Positions 1 through 7,447 of a stretch of DNA of 8,964 nucleotides are shown piece after piece. Every line of letters starts with the position of its first letter. Within the stretch, counting starts at the first letter, position 1. A model generated the notes under the pieces. It saw nothing but the letters and a program-made list of their open reading frames with translations, ran no database searches and was not told the origin of the DNA. The position numbers and the translations under genes were made by a program. Origin of the DNA: Deltaproteobacteria bacterium (lineage in GTDB: Bacteria; Desulfobacterota; Desulfuromonadia; Geobacterales; Pseudopelobacteraceae); contig JAURXC010000151.1 of the NCBI GenBank assembly GCA_030654645.1, positions 1-8,964 on the forward strand, written 5' to 3'.

Positions 1-726
1 GTCAGGCATGACCGTGGCTTTTCGGATCAGCTGGACAGGGCCACTTCAGCGGAAAACCATGAAACCGTCACCAGCGAGAAAGCCAGGGCAACGGCCGAAT
101 CGCTGACCCTGCAGATGCTCCAGACATCGCTTTCGCTGTCCAGTGACGCTCAAGCCGACTCCACAGCGTTTCACTCTCTTGACAATCCGCTTTCATCCAC
201 CAGCGCCCTGATGCAGGCCTACCGTGCCAGCATGGCCGAAGCGGCGGATAATCCAGCCTCCGCTTCCCCCCCGGCAATTTCGCAGCTTGACGACCTGCAG
301 GCTGCTGCTCCACGGAGAGAGAGCACATCTTCCAACCGCAACAGTGACTGGCTGGACCCGATCATAGCCAAGGCATCCCGGCGCTACGGCGTAGATACCA
401 GTCTGATCAAAGCTGTCATCAAGGCCGAGAGCAATTTCAATCCCCAGGCGGTCTCACACGCCGGAGCACGCGGCCTGATGCAGCTGATGCCAGCAACAGC
501 CCGCTCATTGGGCGTCAACGACTCGTTTGATCCCGAACAGAATGTAATGGCCGGCACCCGTTTCCTGGGCGATCTGCTGCAGCGCTACAATGGCGACCTG
601 GATTCGGCCCTGGCAGCCTACAACTGGGGACCGGGCAACGTGGACAAACGCCCGGACCGCCTGCCGCGCGAAACCCGCGACTACCTGGTCAAGGTTAAAC
701 AGCATTACTCTTCCTACAGCGCCTGA
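1..726 (+). CDS. Lytic transglycosylase, SLT domain (5' partial)
   Basis: This is a peptidoglycan-cleaving lytic transglycosylase of the Slt/MltE-like GH23 group, expected to act in the periplasm on glycan strands. The frame has no stop from position 1, so the first in-frame ATG (115) is probably internal and the true start, with any signal peptide, lies outside the window. A Ser/Ala-rich, low-complexity segment (to about position 340) precedes the catalytic domain. The domain carries the usual motifs: the AVIKAESNFNP motif with the catalytic Glu codon at 427-429, then GLMQLMP, then AYNWGPG. The protein ends soon after the domain (KVKQHYSSYSA), so the catalytic domain is C-terminal. Small S/A-rich SLT proteins of this kind occur near flagellar genes in related bacteria, but no flagellar gene is visible here. 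The fold is confident; the specific role is not. Confidence 0.88.
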   Translation, partial: VRHDRGFSDQLDRATSAENHETVTSEKARATAESLTLQMLQTSLSLSSDAQADSTAFHSLDNPLSSTSALMQAYRASMAEAADNPASASPPAISQLDDLQAAAPRRESTSSNRNSDWLDPIIAKASRRYGVDTSLIKAVIKAESNFNPQAVSHAGARGLMQLMPATARSLGVNDSFDPEQNVMAGTRFLGDLLQRYNGDLDSALAAYNWGPGNVDKRPDRLPRETRDYLVKVKQHYSSYSA

Positions 727-756
727 TTCAAATCTCCATTTTTCACCATTCACTGC

Positions 757-785
757 TTGCATCTCACCGATCCGAAGTGTAAAAT
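757..785 (+). promoter_or_regulatory. Putative sigma-70 promoter of the cobalamin operon
   Basis: TTGCAT (757-762) and TAAAAT (780-785) are separated by exactly 17 bp in the only intergenic gap before the cob genes. The -10 matches consensus at 5 of 6 positions and the -35 at 3 of 6. Transcription would start near 792, giving a leader of about 37 nt. That leader is too short for a cobalamin riboswitch, and none of its conserved boxes is visible. Judged by eye only. Confidence 0.45.
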
Positions 786-828
786 CCAACACCATTTTTG
801 ACCCCCCAGCCACCAACGAGGACTCCCC

Positions 829-3162
829 ATGGCTTCACTCTATATCGTCGGCACCGGCCCAGGAGCGATCGAACACCTGACCGATGCTGCCAGGCAGGCA
901 ATAGCGTCGTCTGAAACAATCATCGGCTATGACAACTACATCGAACTGGTACGTCCACTGCTGGAAGGCAAGCAGGTGGTATCCACCGGTATGATGCAGG
1001 AAGTCCAGCGTTGCCGCGAAGCCATACGCCGCGCTCGCGAGGGAGAAACGGTTGCCCTGGTTTCGGGTGGCGACTCAGGAATCTACGGTATGGCCGGCCT
1101 GGTACTGGAACTGATCGAAATCGACACGCAAGAGAACCCCGCCTCCTCCCAGCCTGTCGTCAGGGTGATTCCGGGCATATCGGCGGTACAAGCCGCGGCG
1201 GCACTGCTGGGCGCGCCGCTGATGCACGATTTCGCCGTCATTTCATTATCCGACCTGCTGACCCCGCTGGATCTGATCAAGAGCAGAGTGGACGCGGCCG
1301 CCCGGGCTGATTTCGTGATCGCGCTATATAACCCGCGCAGCAAGAGTCGCCGAACCCAGATAGAGGAGGCGCGACGGATCATTCTTGCCCATCGCCCGGG
1401 CGGCACACCGGCCGGGATTGTTCGCAACGCCTGTCGTGAGGATGAATCGATCAAAGTGACAACCCTTGATCAGCTGCTCGATCACGAAATCGACATGTCC
1501 AGCATCGTCCTGATCGGCAACAGCAGCAGCTTTGTGGACCACCAGGGACGCATCGTGACGCCGCGCGGCTATTCCGGCAAGTATGGAACGACCGCACCAC
1601 CGGAGACCTTGACCGAACAGGAACCGCTTCCGCAACCGGGAGCGCTGATGTTTTGCGGCACCGCCTCCGACGTGGGCAAATCGATCATCACCGCCGGTTT
1701 CTGCCGACTGCTGCTCAAGCACGGCTTGACCGTCGCCCCCTTCAAATCGCAGAACATGTCACTCAACTCGTACGTAACCCCCGAGGGGGGCGAGATCGGC
1801 CGGGCCCAAGCTGTCCAGGCCCAGGCCTGCGACATCAACCCCCATACGGACATGAACCCGGTGCTGCTCAAGCCGAACTCCGACACCGGTAGCCAGATTG
1901 TTATTCAAGGCCGGCCGGTGGCTAACATGTCCGTAACCGAATACGACGCGTATAAACCGACCGCTTTCGCCAAGGTTTGGGAGAGTTTCGATCGTCTCAG
2001 ACAGGCATACGAATTCATTGTGATCGAGGGAGCCGGCAGCATCGCCGAAATAAACCTGAGAGACAACGACATCGCCAATCTCAAAGTAGCCAAGATGGCC
2101 CGCTGTCCCGCAATATTGGTGGCGGATATCGATCGGGGAGGCGTGTTCGCCCAGATCGTTGGAACGATCGAACTGCTGGAGCCACTTGAACGAGCCTATA
2201 TCCGCGGGATCATCATCAACAAGTTCCGTGGCGACCCGTCGATTCTGGCACCCGGCATTGATTTCATCCAGGAGCGTACCGGAATACCGGTATTGGGAGT
2301 GCTGCCCTGGTTCACGGACCTGAATCTGCCGGCGGAGGACAGCGTGGTTTTGACCCATCAATCCAAAGTCGTCAATATCATGACCGGGCATAAGAAGATC
2401 CATGTCGGAGTTCTCAAGCTGCCGCGTATCTCGAACTTCACCGATTTCGACCCGCTGGTGAGTGAGCCTGATGTGCGGTTCAGCTATGTCGAGGTACCGG
2501 AACATCTGCATAACCTCGACATCCTGATTATCCCGGGCAGCAAGTCAACCATCGCCGACCTGTATTTCCTGATGGAACGCGGGCTGTTCGATGAGATCAA
2601 GAATTTCAAGGGGCACATTATCGGCATTTGCGGAGGGTTTCAAATTCTGGGTACACGGTTACTGGACCCGCACAACGTTGAATCTTCGATCAAGGAAGCC
2701 CAGGGGCTAGACCTGCTTCCCGGAGAAACCGAGCTTCTGCCCGAAAAGGAAACCCATCAGGCGCTGGCCTACCTGAATGAGGCGGGACTGGTAATCGCAC
2801 CGGAATGCAACGGCGTCATGACCGGCTATGAAATCCATATGGGCAAAACGACCCTGGGAAGCGATATCAGGCCATTCGCCAGAGTCTTCCGGCGCGGCGA
2901 TGTATCCGTATCCGTTGAGGATGGCGCCGTATCTACGGATGGACGCATCTTCGGCACTTATCTGCACGGCATTTTCGAAAATACCCGCTTCCGTGAGATC
3001 TACCTGAACCGTATTCGACTCGAAAAAGGTATGCCGCTGCGACGCGGCACCCAGAAACAACCGCTGCACGATCCGTTTGACCAGCTTGCCGAGCAGCTTG
3101 AAAAGCACCTGGATCTACCGAAACTATTCAGAATCTGCGGACTGGCAAGTGACCCAACCTGA
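829..3162 (+). CDS. cobJQ: CobJ/CbiH methyltransferase fused to CobQ/CbiP cobyric acid synthase
   Basis: One 777-residue ORF carries two corrin-pathway enzymes. Residues 1-248 are a precorrin-3B (or cobalt-precorrin-3) C17-methyltransferase, which makes the ring-contracting methylation with SAM. Visible motifs are GTGPG (8-12), VSGGDSGIYGMAG (from 78), a PGISA motif and the terminal TPRGY (244-248). Residues 249-272 form a Pro/Glu/Thr-rich linker. From about 273 onward is a full-length glutamine-dependent cobyric acid synthase, which amidates adenosylcobyrinic acid a,c-diamide at four side chains. It has the P-loop GTASDVGKS (277-285), the NMSLNSY and GAGS motifs, and a class I glutaminase domain with nucleophile Cys601 (GICGGFQILG) and His713 (GTYLHGIFE). 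The ATG at 829 has GAGGA six bases upstream. In an anaerobe the first domain would act on cobalt-containing intermediates (CbiH). Both halves look intact. The two reactions are not consecutive in the pathway, so the fusion is odd. An internal ribosome site may also yield CobQ alone (see 1638-1650). Confidence 0.93.
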   Translation: MASLYIVGTGPGAIEHLTDAARQAIASSETIIGYDNYIELVRPLLEGKQVVSTGMMQEVQRCREAIRRAREGETVALVSGGDSGIYGMAGLVLELIEIDTQENPASSQPVVRVIPGISAVQAAAALLGAPLMHDFAVISLSDLLTPLDLIKSRVDAAARADFVIALYNPRSKSRRTQIEEARRIILAHRPGGTPAGIVRNACREDESIKVTTLDQLLDHEIDMSSIVLIGNSSSFVDHQGRIVTPRGYSGKYGTTAPPETLTEQEPLPQPGALMFCGTASDVGKSIITAGFCRLLLKHGLTVAPFKSQNMSLNSYVTPEGGEIGRAQAVQAQACDINPHTDMNPVLLKPNSDTGSQIVIQGRPVANMSVTEYDAYKPTAFAKVWESFDRLRQAYEFIVIEGAGSIAEINLRDNDIANLKVAKMARCPAILVADIDRGGVFAQIVGTIELLEPLERAYIRGIIINKFRGDPSILAPGIDFIQERTGIPVLGVLPWFTDLNLPAEDSVVLTHQSKVVNIMTGHKKIHVGVLKLPRISNFTDFDPLVSEPDVRFSYVEVPEHLHNLDILIIPGSKSTIADLYFLMERGLFDEIKNFKGHIIGICGGFQILGTRLLDPHNVESSIKEAQGLDLLPGETELLPEKETHQALAYLNEAGLVIAPECNGVMTGYEIHMGKTTLGSDIRPFARVFRRGDVSVSVEDGAVSTDGRIFGTYLHGIFENTRFREIYLNRIRLEKGMPLRRGTQKQPLHDPFDQLAEQLEKHLDLPKLFRICGLASDPT
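1638..1650 (+). promoter_or_regulatory. Possible internal ribosome-binding site and start for stand-alone CobQ
   Basis: GGGAG (1638-1642) lies five bases before an in-frame ATG (1648-1650, Met274), exactly at the CobJ/CobQ junction. Initiation here would give a 504-residue CobQ beginning MFCGTASDVGKS, only a few residues shorter at the N-terminus than ordinary CobQ. The GGGAG also encodes Pro-Gly-Ala in the fusion, so it may be coincidental. Confidence 0.3.
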
Positions 3163-4120
3163 CCCTCTGGTCATCACACTGGCTCTGCTGCTTGATCTGA
3201 TCATCGGCGACCCGCGCTGGTTGCCCCATCCGGTAGTGATGATCGGGCATGTGGTTCAGGCGCTTGACAAATGGCTGCGACGTCCATGGCTCGACCTGCG
3301 CAACGCGGGTATTCTGCTGCTGCTGTTCACCGCGACCGGTACTGCCGCGGCAACCTGGGCTATTTTATTCCTCCTGGATGTGCTGGATCCGCTGGCCGGG
3401 TTTCTCGGAGCCGTGCTGCTCTCCTCCACCTGCCTGGCCGCCCGCTCGCTTCATGTTGAATCGGCCCGGGTCGCCACGGCAATGGCCGCCGGCGACCTGC
3501 AGAGCGCCCGTCACCACCTTTCATGGATAGTCGGGCGTGACACGGATCGGCTGGAAGAGGCCGATATCTGGCGGGCGCTGGTTGAAACCGTCGCCGAAAA
3601 CAGTTCGGACGGCATCATGGCTCCGCTCTTCTGGCTGACAGCCGGTGGACCGGTCGCCGCGATGACCTACAAGGCTGTCAGCACTTTGGATTCTATGGTC
3701 GGCTATAAGAACGAGCGTTACCTGCGATTCGGCTGGGCCTCGGCCCGCATGGACGACCTGCTCAACTTCATCCCGGCCCGCCTGACCGCCATGCTGCTGA
3801 TCATTGCCGCTCCATTGACCGGCTGTTCTGCAACCAATGCGCTTCGTATAACGCTTCGCGACCGGCTCAATCATCCCTCTCCAAACAGCGGCCACCCGGA
3901 AGCCGCGGCTGCCGGAGCCCTCGGAATCAGGCTGGGAGGGGCGGCCAGTTACGGCGGAGTTCCTTCATGGAAAGAGCACATCGGCGATCCGTTGCTGCCG
4001 CTTGACGAAAAAGCCTATCACGGTATGATCAAACTGATGTATACATCAACACTGCTGATGGCGATACTATGTATAATTGCCGCCTTCCTGCTGCGAGGGA
4101 TTCATGCCCCATTCCTATGA
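3149..4120 (+). CDS. cbiB: Adenosylcobinamide-phosphate synthase CbiB
   Basis: This integral membrane protein condenses cobyric acid with (R)-1-amino-2-propanol phosphate to give adenosylcobinamide phosphate. The GTG start at 3149 is chosen because it gives 323 residues and the standard family N-terminus (MTQPDPL, then LDLIIGDPRWLPHP at 15-28). A longer reading from 3077 would add 24 unlikely residues lying inside the cobQ part of the upstream gene. Family motifs visible are GRDT, ETVAENSSDG (146-155), the MTYKAVSTLDSMVGYKN stretch (172-188) and NSGHPEAAAAGALG (from 246). Hydrophobic segments lie near residues 6-20, 53-76, 80-98, 205-220 and at the C-terminus, consistent with a membrane protein. 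The start overlaps the end of the cobJQ gene by 14 bp with only a weak GCGGA upstream, which suggests translational coupling. Archaeal and some bacterial names for the same protein are CobD or CobC, which should not be confused with the next gene. Confidence 0.93.
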   Translation: MTQPDPLVITLALLLDLIIGDPRWLPHPVVMIGHVVQALDKWLRRPWLDLRNAGILLLLFTATGTAAATWAILFLLDVLDPLAGFLGAVLLSSTCLAARSLHVESARVATAMAAGDLQSARHHLSWIVGRDTDRLEEADIWRALVETVAENSSDGIMAPLFWLTAGGPVAAMTYKAVSTLDSMVGYKNERYLRFGWASARMDDLLNFIPARLTAMLLIIAAPLTGCSATNALRITLRDRLNHPSPNSGHPEAAAAGALGIRLGGAASYGGVPSWKEHIGDPLLPLDEKAYHGMIKLMYTSTLLMAILCIIAAFLLRGIHAPFL

Positions 4121-5180
4121 CCACGGCGGAAACATATTCACAGCGGCCCGTTCCCTTGGTGTAGTTCCCGAAGCCGTGACCGACTTTTCAGCAAGCATCA
4201 ATCCGCTCGGCATGTCCCCGATGACGCGCAAGGCGTTGATATGTTCTCTGGACAGCCTGGTGCATTACCCGGACAGCAACCATATCGAGCTGAAACAGGC
4301 GCTGGCCCGCTATCACAACCTGTCGCCAAGCAACTTTGTCATAGCCAACGGCTCCACCGAGCTGATCTATCACCTGCCGGCCATGCTGCCCGGCAAAAAG
4401 GCTCTGATCATTTCGCCCTCTTTCAGCGAATACGTCCGTGCCCTGAATCAACACCACTGGGAGATCCAGCACTTTACCCTGACCCCGGAAAGCAATTTCT
4501 CGATCGACACCGACAAGCTGCAAAAAGCGCTGGCCGACGACATCGATGTCCTCTATCTCTGCAATCCCGGCAATCCCAACGGCACCCTCAACAACCAGCG
4601 AGTGGTCGAACATATCTACAGCCTCTGCCTCGCTGCCGGGACCTTCCTGGTTCTGGATGAAGCCTTCATGGATTTTTGCGAGGAATCATCGGCCAAGCGT
4701 CTCGTGGTGCATAGCGACAACGCGATAGTGCTCCGTTCAATGACCAAATTCTTCGGCATCCCCGGACTGCGCCTCGGATATGCGATCGGCAACGCCACGC
4801 TGACCGGGCATCTCGACGACATGGGCGGCCCCTGGAGTGTAAACAGCCTGGCACTGGCGGCGGGAACGGCTGCCCTGCAGGACAGCGAGCACAACCGGGA
4901 CACGCTTGAATTCATTCGCCAGGAGCGCCGCAGCCTGTTCCAGAAACTGGAGCAGTTTCCACAATTAAGGGTCTACCCCTCCAGTGTCAATTACCTGCTG
5001 GTAGAAATCAGGGACGGCATCACCGCCAGGGAACTAAGGGAGCGACTGCTGCATCAACGCATTCTGATCCGCGACTGCAGCAGCTTCATGGGACTTTCGG
5101 AACGTTTTTTCCGGGTTGCGGTTCGCAGCAGTGAGGATAATCAGCGACTGCTGGAGTGCTTGAAAAGAGTGTTCAAATAA
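4104..5180 (+). CDS. cobD: L-threonine-O-3-phosphate decarboxylase CobD
   Basis: This PLP-dependent fold-type I aminotransferase-like enzyme of 358 residues decarboxylates threonine phosphate to (R)-1-amino-2-propanol phosphate, the linker that CbiB attaches to cobyric acid. ATG 4104 is preferred over ATG 4077. It has GAGG at 4095-4098 with five-base spacing, and it yields the typical N-terminus MPHSYDHGGNIF. Visible motifs are DFSASINPLG, the YPDS substrate region, NPGNPNG, LVLDEAF with the cofactor-binding Asp185, and SMTKFFGIPGLRLGY with the Schiff-base Lys215. The main alternative is histidinol-phosphate aminotransferase, a close relative. The HGGN start and the position directly after cbiB argue for CobD. 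It overlaps the cbiB end by 17 bp and closes the operon. Confidence 0.9.
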   Translation: MPHSYDHGGNIFTAARSLGVVPEAVTDFSASINPLGMSPMTRKALICSLDSLVHYPDSNHIELKQALARYHNLSPSNFVIANGSTELIYHLPAMLPGKKALIISPSFSEYVRALNQHHWEIQHFTLTPESNFSIDTDKLQKALADDIDVLYLCNPGNPNGTLNNQRVVEHIYSLCLAAGTFLVLDEAFMDFCEESSAKRLVVHSDNAIVLRSMTKFFGIPGLRLGYAIGNATLTGHLDDMGGPWSVNSLALAAGTAALQDSEHNRDTLEFIRQERRSLFQKLEQFPQLRVYPSSVNYLLVEIRDGITARELRERLLHQRILIRDCSSFMGLSERFFRVAVRSSEDNQRLLECLKRVFK

Positions 5181-5202
5181 AACCTAACCCTGGCAGATAC
5201 CC
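5181..5202. other. Short convergent intergenic gap without a visible terminator
   Basis: Only 22 bp separate the cobD stop from the baeR stop on the other strand. I see no GC-rich hairpin with a T-tract on either strand, so the convergent transcripts probably overlap or end inside the opposing gene. Confidence 0.6.
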
Positions 5203-5871
5203 TCAGATCTCCAGTTTATACCCGACCCCATACACGGAATGGATCAACTCCTCGTCCGGAACCGCGACGGCAATTTTCTTGCGCAGTTTTTTGATGTGGC
5301 TATCGATGGTGCGGTCAGCCACGATCCGTTCGTCCGGGTAGATATGATCCATCAGCTGCTGTCGTCCGTAGATCCGCCCCGGATTGGCGGCCAGAAACTG
5401 CAGCAATTTGAACTCAACAGCGGTCAGATCCATCTCGCGGCCGTTGAAGGATGCCAGGTAGCGGGATTCGTCAAGAATCAGGCCGGCAGCCTTGGTAGTA
5501 GCACCGTTGCCTGCCCTGCGCAGGACCGCTCTGACCCTGGCCACCACCTCTCGCGGACTGAACGGCTTGCAGATATAATCGTCAGCTCCCATTTCCAGGC
5601 CGAGCAATCGGTCGATTTCTTCGATCCGCGCCGTGGTCATGATGATCGGCACCGTTGAAAAGGAACGAATTTCCCTGCAAATATCCAGCCCCCCCTTGCC
5701 GGGAAGCATCAGGTCCAGCAGGATCAGCTCCGGGTTATGCTCCCGCACCCATTCCACTACGATGGTGCCATCCTCCAGACAGCTGGTGCTGAAACCGGCC
5801 TGCTGCAGGTAATCCGCCATCACAGCGGCCAGCTTCCTCTCGTCCTCGACAATCAAGATGTTTCCGTTCAT
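5203..5871 (-). CDS. baeR: OmpR-family response regulator, BaeR-like
   Basis: This 222-residue regulator has an N-terminal receiver and a C-terminal winged-helix DNA-binding domain (about 125-222). Receiver residues are visible: acidic pocket Glu9/Asp10/Glu11, phospho-acceptor Asp53 (LLDLMLPG), Thr80 and Lys102 (ICKPFSP). The stretch ARIEEIDRLLGLEMGADDY is very close to what I recall for E. coli BaeR. The output domain ends with the usual RTIDSHIKKLRKK and VYGVGYKLEI recognition-helix and hairpin motifs. The start is the ATG at 5871, with GGGGAG six bases upstream inside the end of baeS, and the two genes overlap by ATGA. In enterobacteria BaeSR responds to envelope stress and activates mdtABCD and spy. 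No such transporter is in this window, so the target set here is unknown. Confidence 0.88.
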   Translation of the reverse strand: MNGNILIVEDERKLAAVMADYLQQAGFSTSCLEDGTIVVEWVREHNPELILLDLMLPGKGGLDICREIRSFSTVPIIMTTARIEEIDRLLGLEMGADDYICKPFSPREVVARVRAVLRRAGNGATTKAAGLILDESRYLASFNGREMDLTAVEFKLLQFLAANPGRIYGRQQLMDHIYPDERIVADRTIDSHIKKLRKKIAVAVPDEELIHSVYGVGYKLEI

Positions 5872-7322
5872 AGGCTGCTCCCCGCCAGTGGCAGTATCAT
5901 CCTGATCCAGACACCGCCAAACTGCGACTGATGTGCTGATATACTCCCGCCATGGGCTTCAACAATGTTGCGACAGATCGCCAGTCCCAGCCCGGCGCCG
6001 CCGCTCGCACGACTTCGTGAGGACTCCACCCGATACAGGCGTTCGAAGAGCCTGCCCATCTCCGATTCGCTAACTCCGGGAGCTGTATCCTGAAAATCTA
6101 TGATGACGTTGCCGTCGTCATATTGCAGCGACACCAGCAGACGCCCCCCGGCGTCGGTATAATTAAGCGCATTATCCAGCAGGTTGCCGAAGAGCTGTCG
6201 CAACCGTTCGGAATCACCGAAAAGGTCTGCCACAGCTTCCTTGGGCAGTTCCTCTTCCAGCATGAGTCCCTTGGCCATAAACTCGGGCCGGTGGGCAGCG
6301 ACCGTTTCCGTCAGCAGGGCTGCCAGGTCCAGCTCGTCTTTTCGATAGGTAAGCGCCCCCACATCGGAAATCGAGAGCTGATAGAGGTCGTCAACCAGTC
6401 TTCCGAGTCGCACGGTTTCCACATGCAGCGAGTGAATCGCATCCTGGGTGGGTTGGCGGATACCGTCCTGCAACGCCTCGATCTCGCCCCTCAGAATGGC
6501 CAGCGGAGTCCGCAGCTCGTGTGAAATATCCGCAACCCACTGACGCCTGGCCTGTTCGTTTTTTTCCAGCGCCAGCGCCAAGGCATTAAAATCATTTGCA
6601 AACTGACCCAGTTCGTCATTTGAGCCCCCAGTAACCCTGACCGAGAACCCGCCCGCCGCCAGCTGGTGAGTCGCCTCGGTCAACTTGCGTAGCGGCCTGA
6701 CCAGCCGCCTGGCCAACAGCAGCGACAATCCGGCCGCCAGCAGCACGACAACCCCCGCCACCAGAACGAAAGCCAACCTCTGTTCCTTCAAAAAACGCTG
6801 TTGAGGGGCATCGGAAATCTTCGTTCTCGGCAGAAGCCCCAGGTATCCGGCAATCTGTCCATGATACCTGAGCGGAGTGGCTTCGCTGCCGACCGGTACT
6901 TCAACCTGGCTTATCAGCACTTTTCCATCCCTGTCCAAAAGAAACAGGCGCTGATCAAAGTGACGGGCTAGATGTGGCGGCAATAGTCCGTGTCTACGTT
7001 CCTTTACACCACCGGCCGGTTCCGGCGGAGGTTCATCCTGCACTCCGTCCGGCGGTGGCGGCCCTTCAATCGGAAGTGAAGCCATCACCAATTGCCTCCA
7101 GCGCTGTGGGTTAAGGCGCAGTTTTTCCCAGCCCTGCTCGTTCCGGTAGTTTTCCTCCAGTTTGCCGGCCAGACGGGAAAGACCGGTTTTTTCGACCGAA
7201 TTGACATATTTAAGGAACCCGCGCCCAAGGCTCCACTGCATGATCAGAGCTGAACTTACCACCGCTAGACCGGCCGCGGCCAGGATCGCCAGGAACAGTT
7301 TATGGGTTACACCGATTTTCAT
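5868..7322 (-). CDS. baeS: Sensor histidine kinase, BaeS-like
   Basis: This 484-residue membrane histidine kinase is the partner of the downstream regulator. The ATG at 7322 is chosen because GGGAG sits five bases upstream. A TTG at 7334 would add four residues but overlaps that ribosome site. Order of parts: transmembrane helix 1 (about 8-28); a periplasmic sensor region of about 130 residues with an unusual Pro-rich loop (EGPPPPDG and DEPPPEP); transmembrane helix 2 (LVAGVVVLLAAGLSLLLA); and a HAMP domain. Next comes the dimerisation/phosphorylation domain with His268 in ADISHELRTPL, then an ATPase domain with NLLDNALNYT (N box), DTAPGVSE, LFERLYRVE and GGAGLGLAI. The EQARRQWVADISHELRTPLA and DTAPGVSE segments resemble BaeS. 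The stimulus cannot be read from the sequence. The gene overlaps baeR by four bases, so the two are cotranscribed and probably translationally coupled. Confidence 0.88.
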   Translation of the reverse strand: MKIGVTHKLFLAILAAAGLAVVSSALIMQWSLGRGFLKYVNSVEKTGLSRLAGKLEENYRNEQGWEKLRLNPQRWRQLVMASLPIEGPPPPDGVQDEPPPEPAGGVKERRHGLLPPHLARHFDQRLFLLDRDGKVLISQVEVPVGSEATPLRYHGQIAGYLGLLPRTKISDAPQQRFLKEQRLAFVLVAGVVVLLAAGLSLLLARRLVRPLRKLTEATHQLAAGGFSVRVTGGSNDELGQFANDFNALALALEKNEQARRQWVADISHELRTPLAILRGEIEALQDGIRQPTQDAIHSLHVETVRLGRLVDDLYQLSISDVGALTYRKDELDLAALLTETVAAHRPEFMAKGLMLEEELPKEAVADLFGDSERLRQLFGNLLDNALNYTDAGGRLLVSLQYDDGNVIIDFQDTAPGVSESEMGRLFERLYRVESSRSRASGGAGLGLAICRNIVEAHGGSISAHQSQFGGVWIRMILPLAGSSL

Positions 7323-7332
7323 GGATACTCCC

Positions 7333-7355
7333 AATCAGAAATCTGATTCAGATTT
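7333..7355. repeat. Two overlapping inverted repeats in the baeS leader
   Basis: AATCAGA-AA-TCTGATT (7333-7348) and AAATCTG-ATT-CAGATTT (7339-7355) are both perfect 7-bp inverted repeats and share the middle arm. Only one hairpin can form at a time. They sit just upstream of the baeS ribosome site on the minus strand (GGGAG at 7330-7326). They could be an operator or a small RNA switch; the function is inferred only from position. Confidence 0.6.
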
Positions 7356-7410
7356 ATTTCTATCACAATTGATCCGTCCAAAAAAACTTCCAATCCGGCC
7401 TCTCTCAAAT

Positions 7411-7432
7411 TTCCTCATTTCTTCCTCATTTC
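7411..7432 (-). repeat. 11-bp tandem direct repeat upstream of baeS, possible response-regulator site
   Basis: TTCCTCATTTC occurs twice head-to-tail (7411-7421 and 7422-7432), followed by a decayed third start. On the baeS strand it reads GAAATGAGGAA twice. OmpR/PhoB-family regulators commonly bind tandem direct repeats with an 11-bp period, so this may be a BaeR autoregulatory site. A weak promoter-like pair, TTGGAC (7381-7376) and AATAAA (7358-7353) with 17-bp spacing, lies about 30 bp downstream of it on the minus strand. The repeat is certain; the role is inference. Confidence 0.4.
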
Positions 7433-7447
7433 TTCATCTTTATCCAT

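Noticed and set aside
1759..2511. 250-codon minus-strand ORF opposite cobQ
   Set aside because: It is antisense to a conserved enzyme-coding region and reads as a shadow frame without recognisable motifs.
3077..3148. Longer cbiB start at 3077
   Set aside because: The added residues (MTSLPSSLKSTWIY...) are a shadow of the cobQ reading frame, while GTG 3149 gives the family's normal N-terminus.
829..3162. Fusion as two separate genes split by an overlooked stop or frameshift
   Set aside because: The frame is continuous through the linker and both domains read cleanly from end to end. An assembly error removing a stop cannot be excluded without other data.
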